From: Elysia chlorotica
Taxonomy: Eukaryota; Mollusca; Gastropoda; Plakobranchidae
Assembly: GCA_003991915.1 (NCBI GenBank)
Contig: RQTK01000692.1
Location: 123,958-187,957 of the forward strand
Length of the DNA: 64,000 nt
Direction: 5' to 3'
Shown in pieces: positions 12,955-35,357 of the stretch; position 1 is the stretch's first letter, and each line of letters starts with the position of its first letter. Below the pieces are notes generated by a model, which searched no databases, was not told the origin of the DNA, and saw only the letters and a list, made by a program, of their open reading frames with translations. The position numbers and the translations under genes were made by a program.

Positions 12955-13215
12955 TGAAACAAGTCTCATAACCCAGTCAAGCACCAGAAGGAAGATCGCT
13001 GTGGAAAGCAGTCAACCCTGTCGGACGCCAGTTTTCACGTTGAACGATCCGTTAGTTTCCCGTCGTGGATAACCTGACAAGTGGCGTCTTCGTAAGTTGT
13101 TGGATGATAGTGACAAACTTTGGTGGAAAATCGTAGTGGTACATGAATCTTCAGATGACATTTCGGTCGACGCTGTCGAATGCCTTTTGAAAGTCAACAA
13201 ACACTGCACATAGGT
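12955..13215 (-). pseudogene. non-LTR reverse transcriptase fragment
   Basis: The minus strand encodes, across at least two frames, a reverse-transcriptase core segment: a degraded version of the catalytic block near TTTCAAAAGGCATTCGACAG, then VIHDGKLTD and finally FNVKTGVRQG, the conserved GVRQG block of non-LTR (RTE/jockey-type) reverse transcriptases. A frameshift separates the blocks and the fragment ends soon after. Known: GVRQG is a hallmark of LINE-type RTs. Inference: a dead insertion. Confidence 0.7.
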
Positions 13216-14039
13216 GGTCTACCACTCTAGTGACTGCTCGATGATAATGCACATGGTAGCTATGTGGTCTGTCCTTGCTATATTTAGCTGTACTCACAAC
13301 TTTTGATCTAGGTCTAGGTCTAACTAAGAATGAAAGTAGAAGCAGCAGAAAGGCTGAGATTTTTTTTTACTAAAACAAAATAAAAATAAAAAATGATAAA
13401 AATTGTAGCAACAAAAAGAGAGGCTAGAAAAATTAAAAAATATATTTATTTTTATTTTTATTTTAGACGCTTTTGAAAATTCGAACCAAGCATTATTCAA
13501 GATGGTAGCTTAACTGCCGCTCAGGTAGCCAAGCTGTAGGCCCTTCCTTCGCGCACTATGGAATCAGAGTGAAAAATGTACGGCGAACATACACATGCGA
13601 ATGAGAGTCATTCAAATAGGGTGATTGGAGTGGCATTTAAAGAAGAAAAAAATACACATAAAAAATACACATGGGAATTATAATCGTGTATACACTCACT
13701 TAATGATGGAAATCCAACTTAGAGGTTGTGTCTTATTTACACTTGATGTGTCAAGTAATAATTATAGATACGGGGATAAAACACCAAGACCAAAATAAAT
13801 CACTTAGTTTTTGTTTTGTTGGTGTGTTGTTGTTGTTTTTTTTGCCGCAAACCACCACAGTCGAACCTACCAACTGTTTTGTTTGGGCAATTGAAACAAT
13901 TTCTCCACCCATCGATCCATTAGCCAGCCGCACAGACATAAATAATCCCTTGATGCATTTTGTACCTTACACACTTGTTTGATTTATATTGATACGGCAG
14001 CAACTCTCGGGTCAAATTAGAACTGCTCTCCTAATAACA

Positions 14040-14270
14040 CTCTGATCGTGAGCCTGTTGGACTTAATTGCCCGCCATTAGGCTAAGGTCATGCCAGAACA
14101 CCCAGGTGGGCCCCGGCCCCGTGCCTGACTGGTGTGGAATGTGGGCAGGTCTGACTGCCGGAGAGATTGGAATCGTAGCCTCACCCATCCCAGCCAGGCG
14201 CATGCTCATTATCTCCCTAGAAGTTCCCCAAACCGTCTGCTTTTTCAAGGCCTTCTTATTCTTTAGCTAG
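14040..14270. other. GC-rich island upstream of the TRIM gene
   Basis: A sharply bounded segment of about 230 bases that is much GC-richer than its flanks, open in frames on both strands and without splice sites that would make it a clear exon. It contains homeodomain-like CTTAATTG and CCATTAG and a nuclear-receptor half-site AAGGTCA. It could be a conserved regulatory element or an exon that I cannot place. Confidence 0.3.
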
Positions 14271-14589
14271 AAAGCCAACAAACATAAATGTTAGGCCTAC
14301 TATAAGGCCTATTAAAATAATTAAAGATGAACTAAAAGCGTGAACTGTGAATAAAACTGTGTTTATTGCCTACGCCATTAACGGGTCGTATTTTCTCCCT
14401 GAGCTTATCATGCGGGGCTTTTAGATTTTAATGAAAAAGAGGTGTTACCACTTCTGTTTCTTCACCGTGAAGGAACCGCTCTCTCTTTCTCTCCATGAAA
14501 TGGTAAACGCATATATATACAATGAGAGAGAGAGGAGTGGGAAAGAGAGATCAATAGATAGATAGAATTGTCCTAAGACATCTACTCTC

Positions 14590-15300
14590 AACAGTGCAAA
14601 CCAATTAGACCCTATGCATTTCGCATACAGAAAAAAAAAGAAGTGTAGAGGATGCTTTGTTAGTTTTTATCAATAACATCCTGAAACAACTTCAAACGCC
14701 TAAAACATATGCAAGAGTTCTCAGTATAGATATTTCAACACCATCCAAGCTAATTTATTAGTGGAAAATTATTAGCTTTAAAAATTAACACCAGCACTAT
14801 TCTTTGGATCTTAGAGTTCCTCACAAAAAGGCTCCAGTTCATTAATAGCAATGGAACCAACACGGGCGCTCCTCAAGGATGTGCTTTATCTCCAGTTCTC
14901 TATTCAATGTACACTAATGGTTACAGGGCCACCGAAGAAAATACTCGCCTTATTAAATTTGACGATGACAAAACTTTGCAGGGCCTTTTAAGCACCTCAG
15001 AGGACGCTTATAGAGCCGAGGTAAAAAAAAAGTTTTACGACTGGTGTAGACATAATTACCTGACACTAAATGTAGATGAGACAAAATAAATCATTTTTTT
15101 TATCTTAGGATAAAGAACGATAGAGTGATTCCTCTCTCGATTGAAGACTGATACAATTGTCGACAGCTACAACTATTTAGGACTGACAATAGGTTCCAAG
15201 TTAAACTAGCATGTTCATATTGATCATTTATGTAAAAAATTAAACCAAAGGCTGTACTTTTTAAGAAAAGCTCAATTCCTTTAAAAGTGAACCAAAGAAT
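14590..15300 (+). pseudogene. LINE (CR1/L2/Rex-like) reverse transcriptase relic
   Basis: Successive frames show, in order, SVEDAL, TPKTYARVLSIDIS, a block with NTGAPQGCALSPVLYS, then the active-site region as LIKFDDDKTL (normally FADD), FYDWCRHNYLTLNVDETK, and finally DSYNYLGLTIGSKL plus LNQRLYFLRKA. This is the order of RT motifs in a CR1/L2-type non-LTR retrotransposon. Several frameshifts and stops break it, and the FADD motif is altered, so it is inactive. Confidence 0.8.
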
Positions 15301-15401
15301 GAATAACGTTGTCGTATTATCGTGTATTTTTGTTTTTCTCTATTCTTTTGAGAATACTGCTACAGATAGAACTGATAGAGTCTTATACTATACATTTTTA
15401 A

Positions 15402-15616
15402 TCTCTTTTTTTCTTCCTTTCACAGATTGACCCAGTTTCGTAAAACCTTGACAGTTATTACAGACAGAGCGAGTTCAGCTCAAAGCAGGCGCACGCCAGC
15501 ATCTTTTTCTGAACTATGGACCAACAAATGCGATAATCTTATACCCTTTCCGGCCTCAACTAGAGTACTCTTAATAGAACCTTTTAGACTTATCCTCTTT
15601 CTCTCACATTGAAAAA
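15402..15616 (+). other. probable 5' UTR exon start of the TRIM gene
   Basis: A strong acceptor (TTTTTTTCTTCCTTTCACAG, ending at 15425) lies 191 bases before the TRIM start codon, with no stop-free coding frame joined to it. It suggests that the first coding exon carries about 190 bases of 5' UTR and that a non-coding exon lies further upstream. The true promoter was not found. Confidence 0.4.
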
Positions 15617-25978
<10,362 letters not shown>

Positions 25979-26618
25979 AGGTACTTTTACTTTTTTTTTA
26001 ACGGTCCAGTTACTGGGTGGTCCTTGCTTTTTGCATACAGTAGTCACCACCAGTAGTTCTTGTGCAACCGGTAGATTCTTTCAGTGTTACATTGTAGATT
26101 GCAGATGAGACATGTGTATTAATAGTGTACATTTCCCCAACGTTGTGCATATTTATTTATTTATTCATTTATTTGTTTATTGGTATTAATATGACAAGTG
26201 CCTTTTCAGGTTTGTAATTATTTATATGTAGTGTATTTCAACAGAAAAAGAGCATATACTTAGTTGGAAACAGCCACAGTTAATTTGCTATTAATATTAT
26301 AACTAAACAGCTGTTGAGATTGTCCTACCATTTCGAGATCGAACTTATAAAGTTAACTCAGTATCCACATTTAAAACCTGGTTGCTTTAAAAATTATCAG
26401 ATATACGGAACCGAGTACACATTAATTAAGGGCTGCAATTCAGGTTCTTGTGAGATTAATTTCGCATGGTCACGATGCACTAGTGTCCGCAATTACATCG
26501 TTATTGAGACAGGCATCAGCCTTTGTCTTAACCCTCCTGTCGGCTGAATTATACATCCACAAGTTCTGGAATAAACAGTTTACCTGTAATTATAAGATAA
26601 TCTTATTTACAGGTAAAA
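25979..26618 (+). other. probable TRIM 3' UTR
   Basis: AT-rich, no open frame, up to a polyadenylation signal AATAAA at 26570-26575. An 11-bp perfect inverted repeat (TTTACCTGTAA / TTACAGGTAAA, 26579-26617, 17-base loop) follows directly. Confidence 0.5.
26570..26575 (+). terminator. candidate polyadenylation signal of the TRIM gene
   Basis: AATAAA about 590 bases after the TRIM stop codon, the first canonical hexamer I find in this 3' flank. Confidence 0.45.
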
Positions 26619-26715
26619 CATGACTTGTATTGACAGTGAAAAACTGTAATTATTTTTCTCAATAGTCAAGATATGGGACTTGGTTTATCATGTTATCGGG
26701 AACAGCGAGACAAGC

Positions 26716-26717
26716 GT

Positions 26718-26752
<35 letters not shown>

Positions 26753-26935
26753 ATTGTTGTTGCCGTCGTTGTTGTTGTTGCTGTTGTTGTTGTTGTTGTT
26801 GTTGTTGCTGTTGTTGTTGTTGATGTTACTGTTGTTGTTGCTGTTGTTGCTATTTTTTTGCTGTTGTTGTTGTTCTTGTTGTTGCTGTTGTTGTTGTTGT
26901 TGTTGTTGCTGTTGTTGTTTTTTGTTGTTGTTGTC
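26716..26935. repeat. (GTT)n microsatellite
   Basis: About 70 GTT units with GCT, GAT and poly-T interruptions. The frames across it are repeat artefacts. Confidence 0.95.
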
Positions 26936-27042
26936 AGTAGCAGCTCTTTTGTCTAACCATATAAAGTAGTCTCCGAAATATTTAGATCAGTGAGACGAGT
27001 TTATACTGTTGATAGAAGACGGTGGCGAAATGTCACAATTTA

Positions 27043-27045
27043 ATG

Positions 27046-27076
<31 letters not shown>

Positions 27077-27108
27077 TAGAGAGAGAGTGAGAGAGAGAGA
27101 GAGAGTGC
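27043..27108. repeat. (ACAG)n/(AG)n microsatellite
   Basis: Short ACAG run followed by AG units. Confidence 0.85.
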
Positions 27109-27799
27109 AGCTATTTTTTCGAGCTATAGATAATTAGAATCAGACCTCACGCACTTCTACCACCTAAAGTCACTCATGTATTGCAGGTAAATGTCAAAAT
27201 GATAGAAGGAATAAGCCCAACAGATCTTAAAGAATGTGAAAACATCGAAGAATAGGCACATGAAAAGGGCGTGACGCATATGTAAATAGGAATAGAATAG
27301 TTTTCTACCTCTAGGCTTTAGTAGAGTATATCTAGCCGTCGAGCAGATGTAGACAGGGCGGGCGTGCAAAGTCGACCAGATGTTCCAGTGTAGTAAGACA
27401 AAGATCTACTGGGGGTTTTTTCTTAGATCCCCGCGGATTGTAAATAAAAAATTCATCGTAACCAGGTTCTACACGAAGGTACCTCTGTACCAACCAGCTG
27501 ACGCAAACGTTTCGTATTCTTCAGGATTTAAAGGTGCACCTTTTGTAGATCTGTAAATTCGTGTGCTCGCTGTTTCTTCTAAGGTGTAGGCATTTCAGAT
27601 ACGACGGCAAAACCTATTTTGGTTTTCTCTCACTCTCTCTCTCTCTCTATCTATCTCTTTCTGTATTTCTATCTGTCTCTCTCTCTCTTGAATGAATGAA
27701 TCAATCAATCAATCAATCATCCAATCAATCAATCAATCAATCAATGGAAGAATGAATGAATGAAAAGAAAAGAAAATATTGGTTAAATGATATAAAAAA
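27109..27799. other. intergenic DNA with AATC/AATG runs
   Basis: No gene is recognised. CT units occur near 27635-27690, and (AATC)n and (AATG)n runs at 27690-27765 that may be the tail of another LINE copy. Confidence 0.4.
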
Positions 27800-28689
27800 T
27801 ATTTTCAAATGGGTTTGGTCATGTCAGGATGTTTGAATGTGTTGGAAACGAAACTTCCCTTCTGCAATGTTTTTAAAATAAGACTGTGCGACGTGTTTAA
27901 ACAAACTTGGTCTGCCGAATTTTCAGAGAATGAAAGTACGATATTCTATTCTTCATTTAAATCCTGGATTTGTATTGAAACACACTTGTTGAATAATTGG
28001 TTACCAACTAACCTGAAAACTGCTTTAGTAAGATTTCGACTTGTTGTATCATAGATAAATTGTCATAAATTCATATATTCAACAGATATCACACTGCAAA
28101 TGTGTCCAGTATGTAACACAGATAAAGAAGATGAATACCACGTATTAATGATTTGTTAAGCATACGAGGAGCTTCGAGCCACGTAGATTAAGTAGATTAA
28201 GTGCACTAATGTCAAACAGTAATCTTGATTCAAATGTTGCAATGTATTTATTATGTCTTTAAACTAAGAGCATCTTTGATAAAAGTGAAATTTTCAGCCT
28301 GCTAGGCATAGTGTCGCAGGTGTCATTTTCAGATTGTGTATATCAGTCTCGTAATAATAAAGCTTTGTACTTTTTATGTCGTTGTTATATTGAGAATATG
28401 AACTTTAATTTTGGATAAATTATATTTTCCCTGATTTGTTTATGTGGTAAAATTTAGACTAAATTACCTATCTCCAAAGAATATCAGCACAAATTATCAA
28501 ATTCAAACCTCGTTTATAAATTAAATGTTACTATTAGAAGCTTCATAAGTTGGCTGAAAGAACTGAGGGAGCCAATCGAAAGTGATGTTACCATTTTGAT
28601 ATCTTAATCTTGCACATTGTTGAATTGTATTTTTTGTCATGTTTGTTTAGGGTGAGAAGCCCAACGAACCAATAAACATAAATCAATCA

Positions 28690-28690
<1 letters not shown>
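27800..28690 (+). pseudogene. LINE 3' end: C-terminal domain relic plus tail
   Basis: The first frame reads CDVFKQTWSAEFSENES and then FKSWICIETHLL and LKTALVRFRLVVS. After a frameshift it gives CPVCNTDKEDEYHVLMIC, the C-x2-C...H...C knuckle found at the C-terminus of several non-LTR retrotransposon polyproteins. Stops and frameshifts follow. The element ends at ACCAATAAACATAAATCAAT with an AATC tail at about 28690, directly followed by a CT microsatellite. Confidence 0.7.
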
Positions 28691-28756
<66 letters not shown>

Positions 28757-28865
28757 CATTTGTCTCTCTTTGACGTACTCTGTCTCTGTCTGTCCGTCTA
28801 TGTGTCTATTTGTCTCTGTCTCTATCTCTTTTTTCTCTCTCTATCTCTCTCTGCCGCTCTCTCAA
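28690..28865. repeat. CT microsatellite
   Basis: About 30 CT units, then interrupted CT/GTCT sequence, attached to the LINE tail. Confidence 0.9.
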
Positions 28866-29779
28866 GCCATTTCGCCCAGTCCCAAAATAAATTTAAACGC
28901 CTTTCAGAAGAAAATATTCATAAACTGTGGTTAAATGTTTAATAGCAAGACCGAGTAAGTATCTGAAGTGAGGTTAGCTTAAAACTAGCAGTTTTTCAGT
29001 TCATTTGTGCAGTTACTGTTTCAACGTCGATGTGAACTTTTTAGTTTTCATACAAGTCATGTAGCTATTATTCCAATAATATCACTGACCCATTGAAGCA
29101 CTTGTGAAAATTGAAGACATTACTTTCAAGCTGCTTTGTTTTGAATGTTCTTCATTAACAAATTTATTTTGCTATTTATTTGCTGCGTGGGGTTTGATAT
29201 ACAAAATATTAGTGTGTTTTCTATAAACCGGAATGATGGGAAAGGTTTTCATAAATATAACATTACACAGATAGATTTGATGTGATTATTAAAATCTTAT
29301 TAGGGTGTGGTTTAATTTTATGTACACTGTTTGCACGGTAATGTATTGTATTCGTTGTTATTTTTCAACGAAAAGGCAAAGTGACAAAGCCACGAAAAGA
29401 TGATGATTTGATTTTTGTTCAACGAGGTATGCTATATTGTTATTCTGATATAATCGAATAAATATATCGACACTTAACAGCTCTGGTTTTTTTTGGTTCT
29501 GTTGAATGTAAAAACCTTTCTTTGAATCGTGTCTTCAAATTTTCAATATCAATATCCCAATACTCGTTTCGGTGGACCTTAATAAAAATTTGGTCAAAGT
29601 AGAAGATGAGACGGATTCCATTGGAGGAAAATTAACAATCAGGTAGCGTCGTAAAGAAGGTTATATTAAACAGTAAAAGAAATTTTGTTTGTACTTAGTA
29701 TTTTTCATAGAATCTAACTCGATAGATCTAATCTCAAACAAGGCAGCGACTAAGAAACTAGCATAGGAACAAACACATC
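28866..29779. other. AT-rich intergenic DNA, nothing recognised
   Basis: No protein-like frame or repeat structure is visible. Confidence 0.4.
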
Positions 29780-30480
29780 GAAGATTTACGAGGCGGCAAA
29801 AAGGGGATGTTTTAAAACTGTGTCCAGTATCTGTCCCTGGGACTTGTTTTCAGTCATGTAAAATGCCATGCAGATAAGGAACTAATTCCTCTTTATTAGG
29901 CATGGGAAGGTGTTCTCTGATGGACAGAGAGGAATGCGTGGGGTGAACAGTCGTTTCCCAGAAGGAGGCCCGGATGCAACAGTGGCATCAATTATGTGGT
30001 CGTGTACTTGTTCTACTATGTATCTGGTAACATTGCAGTGGCCATTGTGAGGGTCCAGGTGGAAGAGCTTCTACCTTACTGGTAGTGGGTATGTTGGTTG
30101 GTCTCTGCTCGAAAAACAATGTTGAGGTGGAGTTGGTTTGAAGCGAGATCAGTTACAGACTTCAAAGATAGCACATAGCTATTTATGCTATGCAGTTCTC
30201 GTTGGAGGTCTTCAAAAATGCCATGCGTTCTGTTGAAGAAAATTTGTGCAAATTTTGGGTCTTGGTCACCTGATGGCAGTAAGGCACCGAGTCTGTGATA
30301 CAGCTTCCCTGGTATTGTAAATGTTGGATTGAATCCATCTTGCCGTACTTAATTACACCCAATAGATGCAATGGCTAGTACATGCTAATGTGCGTATGAT
30401 TGTACGGAGGTGCTAGTAATGTAATATTTCATCATTGGAAGTGGTGGTGGGAGAATGTTCACATACAACCGACATAGGTC
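29780..30480 (-). pseudogene. Helitron fragment (helicase end joined to N-terminal domain)
   Basis: On the minus strand, 30340-30175 encodes FTIPGKLYHRLGALLPSGDQ and then DPKFAQIFF, matching the Helitron-like N-terminal region (YHRIGSLLP...PKFAQLY). About 100 bases further on, 30080-29790 encodes DPHNGHCNVTRYIVEQVHD, then FTPRIPLCPSENTFPC and ICMAFYMTENKSQGQ, the C-terminal motifs of the Helitron PIF1-type helicase. The catalytic Rep domain and most of the helicase between them are missing, so this is an internally deleted, dead copy. Confidence 0.75.
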
Positions 30481-30792
30481 CATCATTGTGCTGTGGTAAA
30501 TCGGTGAGGATGCCTTCATCAAAAATGGCACTGTGTTATGCACACCCTACATAGTCCTTTTTGTCTTCTTCTATGTAAACGTATACGTGGTAACTCATTA
30601 GTTACAGCCTCAGCAGGAACAGATGCATTATTTCCCACAGTTCTGCACTTACTGGTATGGTCTCTCTTACCCGATTGTCTTTTTGTCATTGAAGTAAGTG
30701 ATGCACGTTTTTTTGGGTGGAATTGTTTGTCTCTTAGGTCAAATCACAAAATTTAGATCTAGTAGAGAGCACAAAAAATAAGTCATACTCTT

Positions 30793-31000
30793 ATCAATCT
30801 ATGAATACGCTAGACCTAGATCTAGATAGAGGTTTGCTTTGGAAGGTGGCACTACCTTCACCCACGTAAATCTAATGTTTGTACATTTTGACCCAACTGG
30901 TAACAATTCCGAAAAATTTAGCTAGATCTAGATCTATTCTCCTTCACAAAAATGTATACAATGAGGTTTTTCTTGACTGGACAGTGCGTTTCGATATTTT
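30793..31000 (+). repeat. long inverted repeat, left arm
   Basis: About 200 bases that match 32075-32268 in reverse complement, e.g. TTTGCTTTGGAAGGTGGCAC against its counterpart, with roughly 85 percent identity by eye. Both arms contain AGATCTAGATCTAG. The arms enclose about 1.07 kb including a LINE endonuclease relic. Confidence 0.7.
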
Positions 31001-31019
31001 GGCGTTAGGATTTAAAGTA

Positions 31020-31330
31020 AGTCAAGAATGTGCACACATTGGTCGGATATTTGTTTATCCATTACCTGTACTCTGTGGATCAAGCGGGTACAACTTGTCT
31101 CACGAAGTCCAAAGTATGGCCAGCCTTTTGTGTCGGCACTGACACCATTTGCTCAAGTCCGTGTTCCTCTAAAATTGATTTCAATCGTTTCGTGCTTGGA
31201 GAGGCCGGGTTTGTCAACATGAATGTTAGAATCGCCGGTGATAACGAAATGGCGACGCTTGTCGCTGGCGGTGTTGACCAGTTTTGGAAGTCATCGAAAA
31301 ACTGCCACCGTTGATCTTATGTTTTCTGCT
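31020..31330 (-). pseudogene. LINE endonuclease-domain relic
   Basis: The minus strand reads HFVITGDSNIHVDKPGLSKH and, after a frameshift, LEEHGLEQMVSVPTQKAGHT and LDFV. These are the GD-x-N-x-H and HTLD blocks of the apurinic-like endonuclease of non-LTR retrotransposons. Frameshifts and lost flanks make it inactive. Confidence 0.65.
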
Positions 31331-32074
31331 CGAATGAGGGCAGCAGATACACACGACGGTAGAAGTAGGTGACTGAGTTTCGATATCAAATACTTGAACC
31401 TTAAAAGATGCAGGAGGTGTTGATAGAAGAGAGGAGTTTATCTTACAGGCAGGGGAACGATTGTGCTTTGAGTACCCTCGATTTGTAGATTATAATCAAT
31501 GAATCGCTTTGCCGTAGTAAATCAAGAATGACATCATTATAGTAAATAATGCTTTTCTATTTGATTTGGACTGAATTCACTTTGTAAAATGCACAGAATG
31601 GAGTTTCACACTAACTTTTAAATTGGAGAAATCGGGATTTTGCACTTCAAATATCTTGTTGTTGTTATAGTTTTTAGTGCAGAATTTACCATGAAATAAA
31701 AGAATAATCCAGATTAAGAATATGCTTGATTGTTTTCCATGAGTTTGAATAGATACTGTCTTGTAGTCTCTCATATTAGAAAGAATCTCATTTGAAAGGT
31801 GATCGTTGAGTACATATCTAGATCTAGGTTATTTAATGAGACTTGGTTAAACGAAGTGATGGAATTTCGGGATAGTTGTAAATTGCGTATTGCTCGGCTC
31901 ACAGTTCATGGTGTTACCGTAACATAATGTAATATAATTTAGCGCTAAGCTCCTTTTAGATCCCCAGATCGTTTTAACCATCTAATGGCTGACTGAAGAA
32001 ATTCAAATTGTGTGTTTAAATTTGGTCATACCTACTGAAAAGCTTATGTATTACTTTTGTTTTATAGTAAGAAA

Positions 32075-32268
32075 TCCACTGACCAGAAAAACATCAATAT
32101 ACCGTATACATTTTTTTAAAGGAGAATAGATCTAAATATAGCTAAATTTTTCGGAATTGTTGCCAATTTGGTAAATATGCACAAACATTAGATTTACTTG
32201 GGTGAAGATAGTGTCACCTCCCAAAGCAAATCTAGATCTAGATCTAGGACTATCGTATTCATAGATAA
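32075..32268 (-). repeat. long inverted repeat, right arm
   Basis: Reverse-complement partner of 30793-31000. No clear target-site duplication outside the arms. Confidence 0.7.
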
Positions 32269-32947
32269 CACTAACCATGGCCTTTAGTAGACAAGTTAAT
32301 GTTTTTCAACGTTTTTTTTCTTGTGTGCGTTGTGAACAAATCTGACATTGAATTTATAAGCAAATAATTATGTCCTGGACCTTTAAAAGATTTTGTCTTA
32401 TTGTTTATTTGTATGTGAAATTTTTTGGTAAGTTTTTTTTTCGAAGATTTAAAACGAAATTGTTAAAATTATCTTCCTTTTTGGGCCATGAGGACTGTAT
32501 CCCCCCAGGCCCCCTGCTTTTGTTTTTAAAGTTGGCGCCCCTTTTTTCTCTTTTTTCGGATTTGGACACTGTCAAGTTGGTTCATAATGCACACAAATAT
32601 GTCTAAATTCATTAACTTGTCTATTAAATGCAATGGACACTGTTATCTATATAAATAACCTTGGACGAAACTTCAGAATCTGATGTTTCATGGTCATCGA
32701 AACCAACGTGAAAATCACGGTCTTGTTTAAGATAATAAGAAAGTGAAAAGAGAAAATCTCTCTCTTATGAAAGCATCAGACATGAAACTTGTCAGAATTT
32801 TGGCAATCTCATACTGAAATATCAAAAGGCCTTCAAATAGCGGACGATTTCGTCCTCGTCGCAGTGCAACGGTAAAGGGCGAATTCGTCTTTATCGCAGC
32901 CAAGTGGTTAATTTAAAATTCCTGTTATCCCATTTATCCATTTATAT

Positions 32948-33010
<63 letters not shown>

Positions 33011-33297
33011 TCCCTCTCTCACCCCTTCTTCGCCTGAATCTCGACTTTCTTTTACGCACACACTAATGTTATCTCTAACTCTATTTATCGTGTTTCATAC
33101 AGGTAATGTGCGTTCTTTTAGTACAGGTAGTTCTTCTTCTTATTCTTTTCTCCCTCCTCCTTCTTTATATAAATCTTCTCTACAGTGTTTCCCTTTGCAC
33201 GATTTCCATGCCTAAATATCCTTTTCGAGATGATATATTCTAGATTATTATTATACTAAGAACGAGATTGTTATACCACTCTCTCTTACTTTCTCTT

Positions 33298-33362
<65 letters not shown>

Positions 33363-33671
33363 TACATCTCTAACTTTCTTTTTATAAGTGTGCAGCTTTG
33401 AATAATAGACTCAACACGATCAGCCAACGAAATAACCCGTAAAGCTCGCTCTAGACCTAGCAGATACGCCTAGAGCAGGTAGCACTGCCAGCCCCGCCTT
33501 GTGACATCACATTTCCTATGAGCCGGACCACAGCGAACCACGATTGCGCTCTCGGAAGACACTTCCTTCTCTACAACTTGTCAACAAGGGATGAAAACCA
33601 ATGGAAACACACTTTTGTGATTTCCTTGTGAAAGTTTGGGAATAACTGCCAATACATTTTGGTGGAATAGT
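32269..33671. other. intergenic DNA with microsatellites
   Basis: CT tract at 32950-33010 and an ATCT tract at 33297-33360. The remainder has no recognisable gene. Confidence 0.5.
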
Positions 33672-33945
33672 AAAGTTGGTTCAATGTCTAACGTCAGCGC
33701 TAAATAGGCTGTATTGTGGATGGGCCCAGAGATTTGATGTCTGACGATTGTATGTGCTGTCGTCACACACAAAACAGGGCGGGGATACCATTACTTCTGT
33801 TTCAGCCGGTCACATTATATTGATACCGACCCAACCAGTTACAGGGGACGAACGAGGACAAATAAATCTGCCAATCGTAGGATTCGAACCGTGGACATCC
33901 CGATCCTGAGACCAACGTTTGTCCACTTAAGCCAGTTCGCCCCCC
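33672..33945 (-). mobile_element. tRNA-derived SINE (copy 2)
   Basis: Full-length-looking minus-strand copy: tRNA-like head with B box GGTTCGAATCC (plus 33880-33890), body with the CAACCAGT and GATACCATTAC blocks, and the CTGTATTGTGGATGGGCCC part before the tail. Same family as 1160-1402. Confidence 0.75.
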
Positions 33946-34689
33946 TTGGTGATATAAGTCTATCAGTGAATGTTTAAAACAAAAGTACTGCTCTCACTCC
34001 TTCTTCACGTCAGTTACAATCGATTTGTTCTAAACTGTTTACCTAGAAAGAAATGAATCTCGTTCATTTATCTTCCCTTTCCATCACATCTCCAAGCCCC
34101 TGTTTATTCCATTCTTCCATATGCGTGTGTGAAATTTGTTCAATTTGTCTTATCCTTCATTATTTCTCTTAATGCATTGACTCCAGATATCTTACGTATT
34201 TATTCATTTCTTATAATTAGTTCATGTACTCTCAAAGGCACGCCATGTAGCACCGTTTTCAATAAATTTGCCTAGAGGCTGATATAATATTTTTCCCTCA
34301 GATGAAAGATTACTCAGACTTTTGAAGACAGATCTACATTTCTGCATCGCCATTTTCACAATAATTTATGGTAACGATATTAGGTACATGGATAAACAGA
34401 TAGGTTCGATTGCAAATACAAGTAATGGCTGTTGAATTGCATATAAATTCCCTAAGTGTTTAAAAATTGAGTATCTGGCAAGAGGTATTATTATCACCTA
34501 GTCATTCTATTTACAAAAGGTGCAATACTTAATTAGCGTAATTAGAATAAATTAATTAGCCGTTGATGCGCTGATAAATAGCTTCTTTTTTCCAAATACG
34601 TAGTAGCATTTTGTACGCTTATATTATGCCTGCCTTTTTGCTATGACTGATTTTAAGACAAAATATCTCTTCAAACAGCAGGTATATAC
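33946..34689. other. AT-rich intergenic DNA, nothing recognised
   Basis: No gene or repeat is visible. Confidence 0.4.
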
Positions 34690-35136
34690 TGTACACAGAA
34701 CACAATCCCCATATTATACAGCACAAGATCCCCATATATAGAGCATACAATTCCCATATACACGGCACACAATCCCACAACACAAAAAATAATCCTCATA
34801 CACACAGCACACAATCCCCAAACAAACGTCACACAATCCTCATATACACGGCACACAATCCTCATACACACGGCACACAATCCTCATATACACGGAATGT
34901 ACGGCACACAATCCTCATATACACGGCACACAATCCTCATACACACGGCACACAATCCTCATACACACGGCACACAATCCTCATACACACGGCACACAAT
35001 CCTCATACACACGGCACACAATCCTCATATACACGGCACACAATCCTCATATACACGGCACACAATCCTCATACACACGGCACACAATCCTCATACACAC
35101 GGCACACAATCCTCATACACACGGCACACAATCTGT
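34690..35136 (+). repeat. 22-bp minisatellite abutting an exon acceptor
   Basis: About 20 copies of GGCACACAATCCTCATACAC plus AC, degenerate at the left end (34690-34860) and nearly perfect at 34903-35130. The last copy runs into ACAATCTGTACAATCTGCAG, the acceptor of the exon that starts at 35148. Repeated Thr/His frames across it are artefacts. Confidence 0.95.
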
Positions 35137-35147
35137 ACAATCTGCAG

Positions 35148-35357
35148 AGAACATCCGCCGGAATGGAGCGAAGTCAGGCGGGCGATTCGTCCAGCAGGAA
35201 CACGCCTGTCATGTGCTTAGACTTCGAGTGCCAGGTGGGCGGGAGGGGCGTCCTGGTGGGTGCGGACATGGCGAGCCACCCCCTCCTCCCCGAGCTGACC
35301 GGCACCAGGGACAAGCAGTGCCAGGCGTTCGCGCTCACCTCGGATGTCCAGTGTCAG
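35148..35357 (+). CDS. SQTD unit exon A
   Basis: Acceptor CAATCTGCAG|AGAAC just after the 22-bp array, donor GTGTCAG|GTAGGA, 70 codons. Ends in DVQCQ. In-frame ATG at 35163. Confidence 0.6.

Noticed and set aside
34897..35220. 107-codon frame with repeated THGTQSSYTRHTIL
   Set aside because: It is the 22-bp minisatellite read in three frames and is out of frame with the SQTD exon. The GTQS resemblance to the QT motifs is coincidental.
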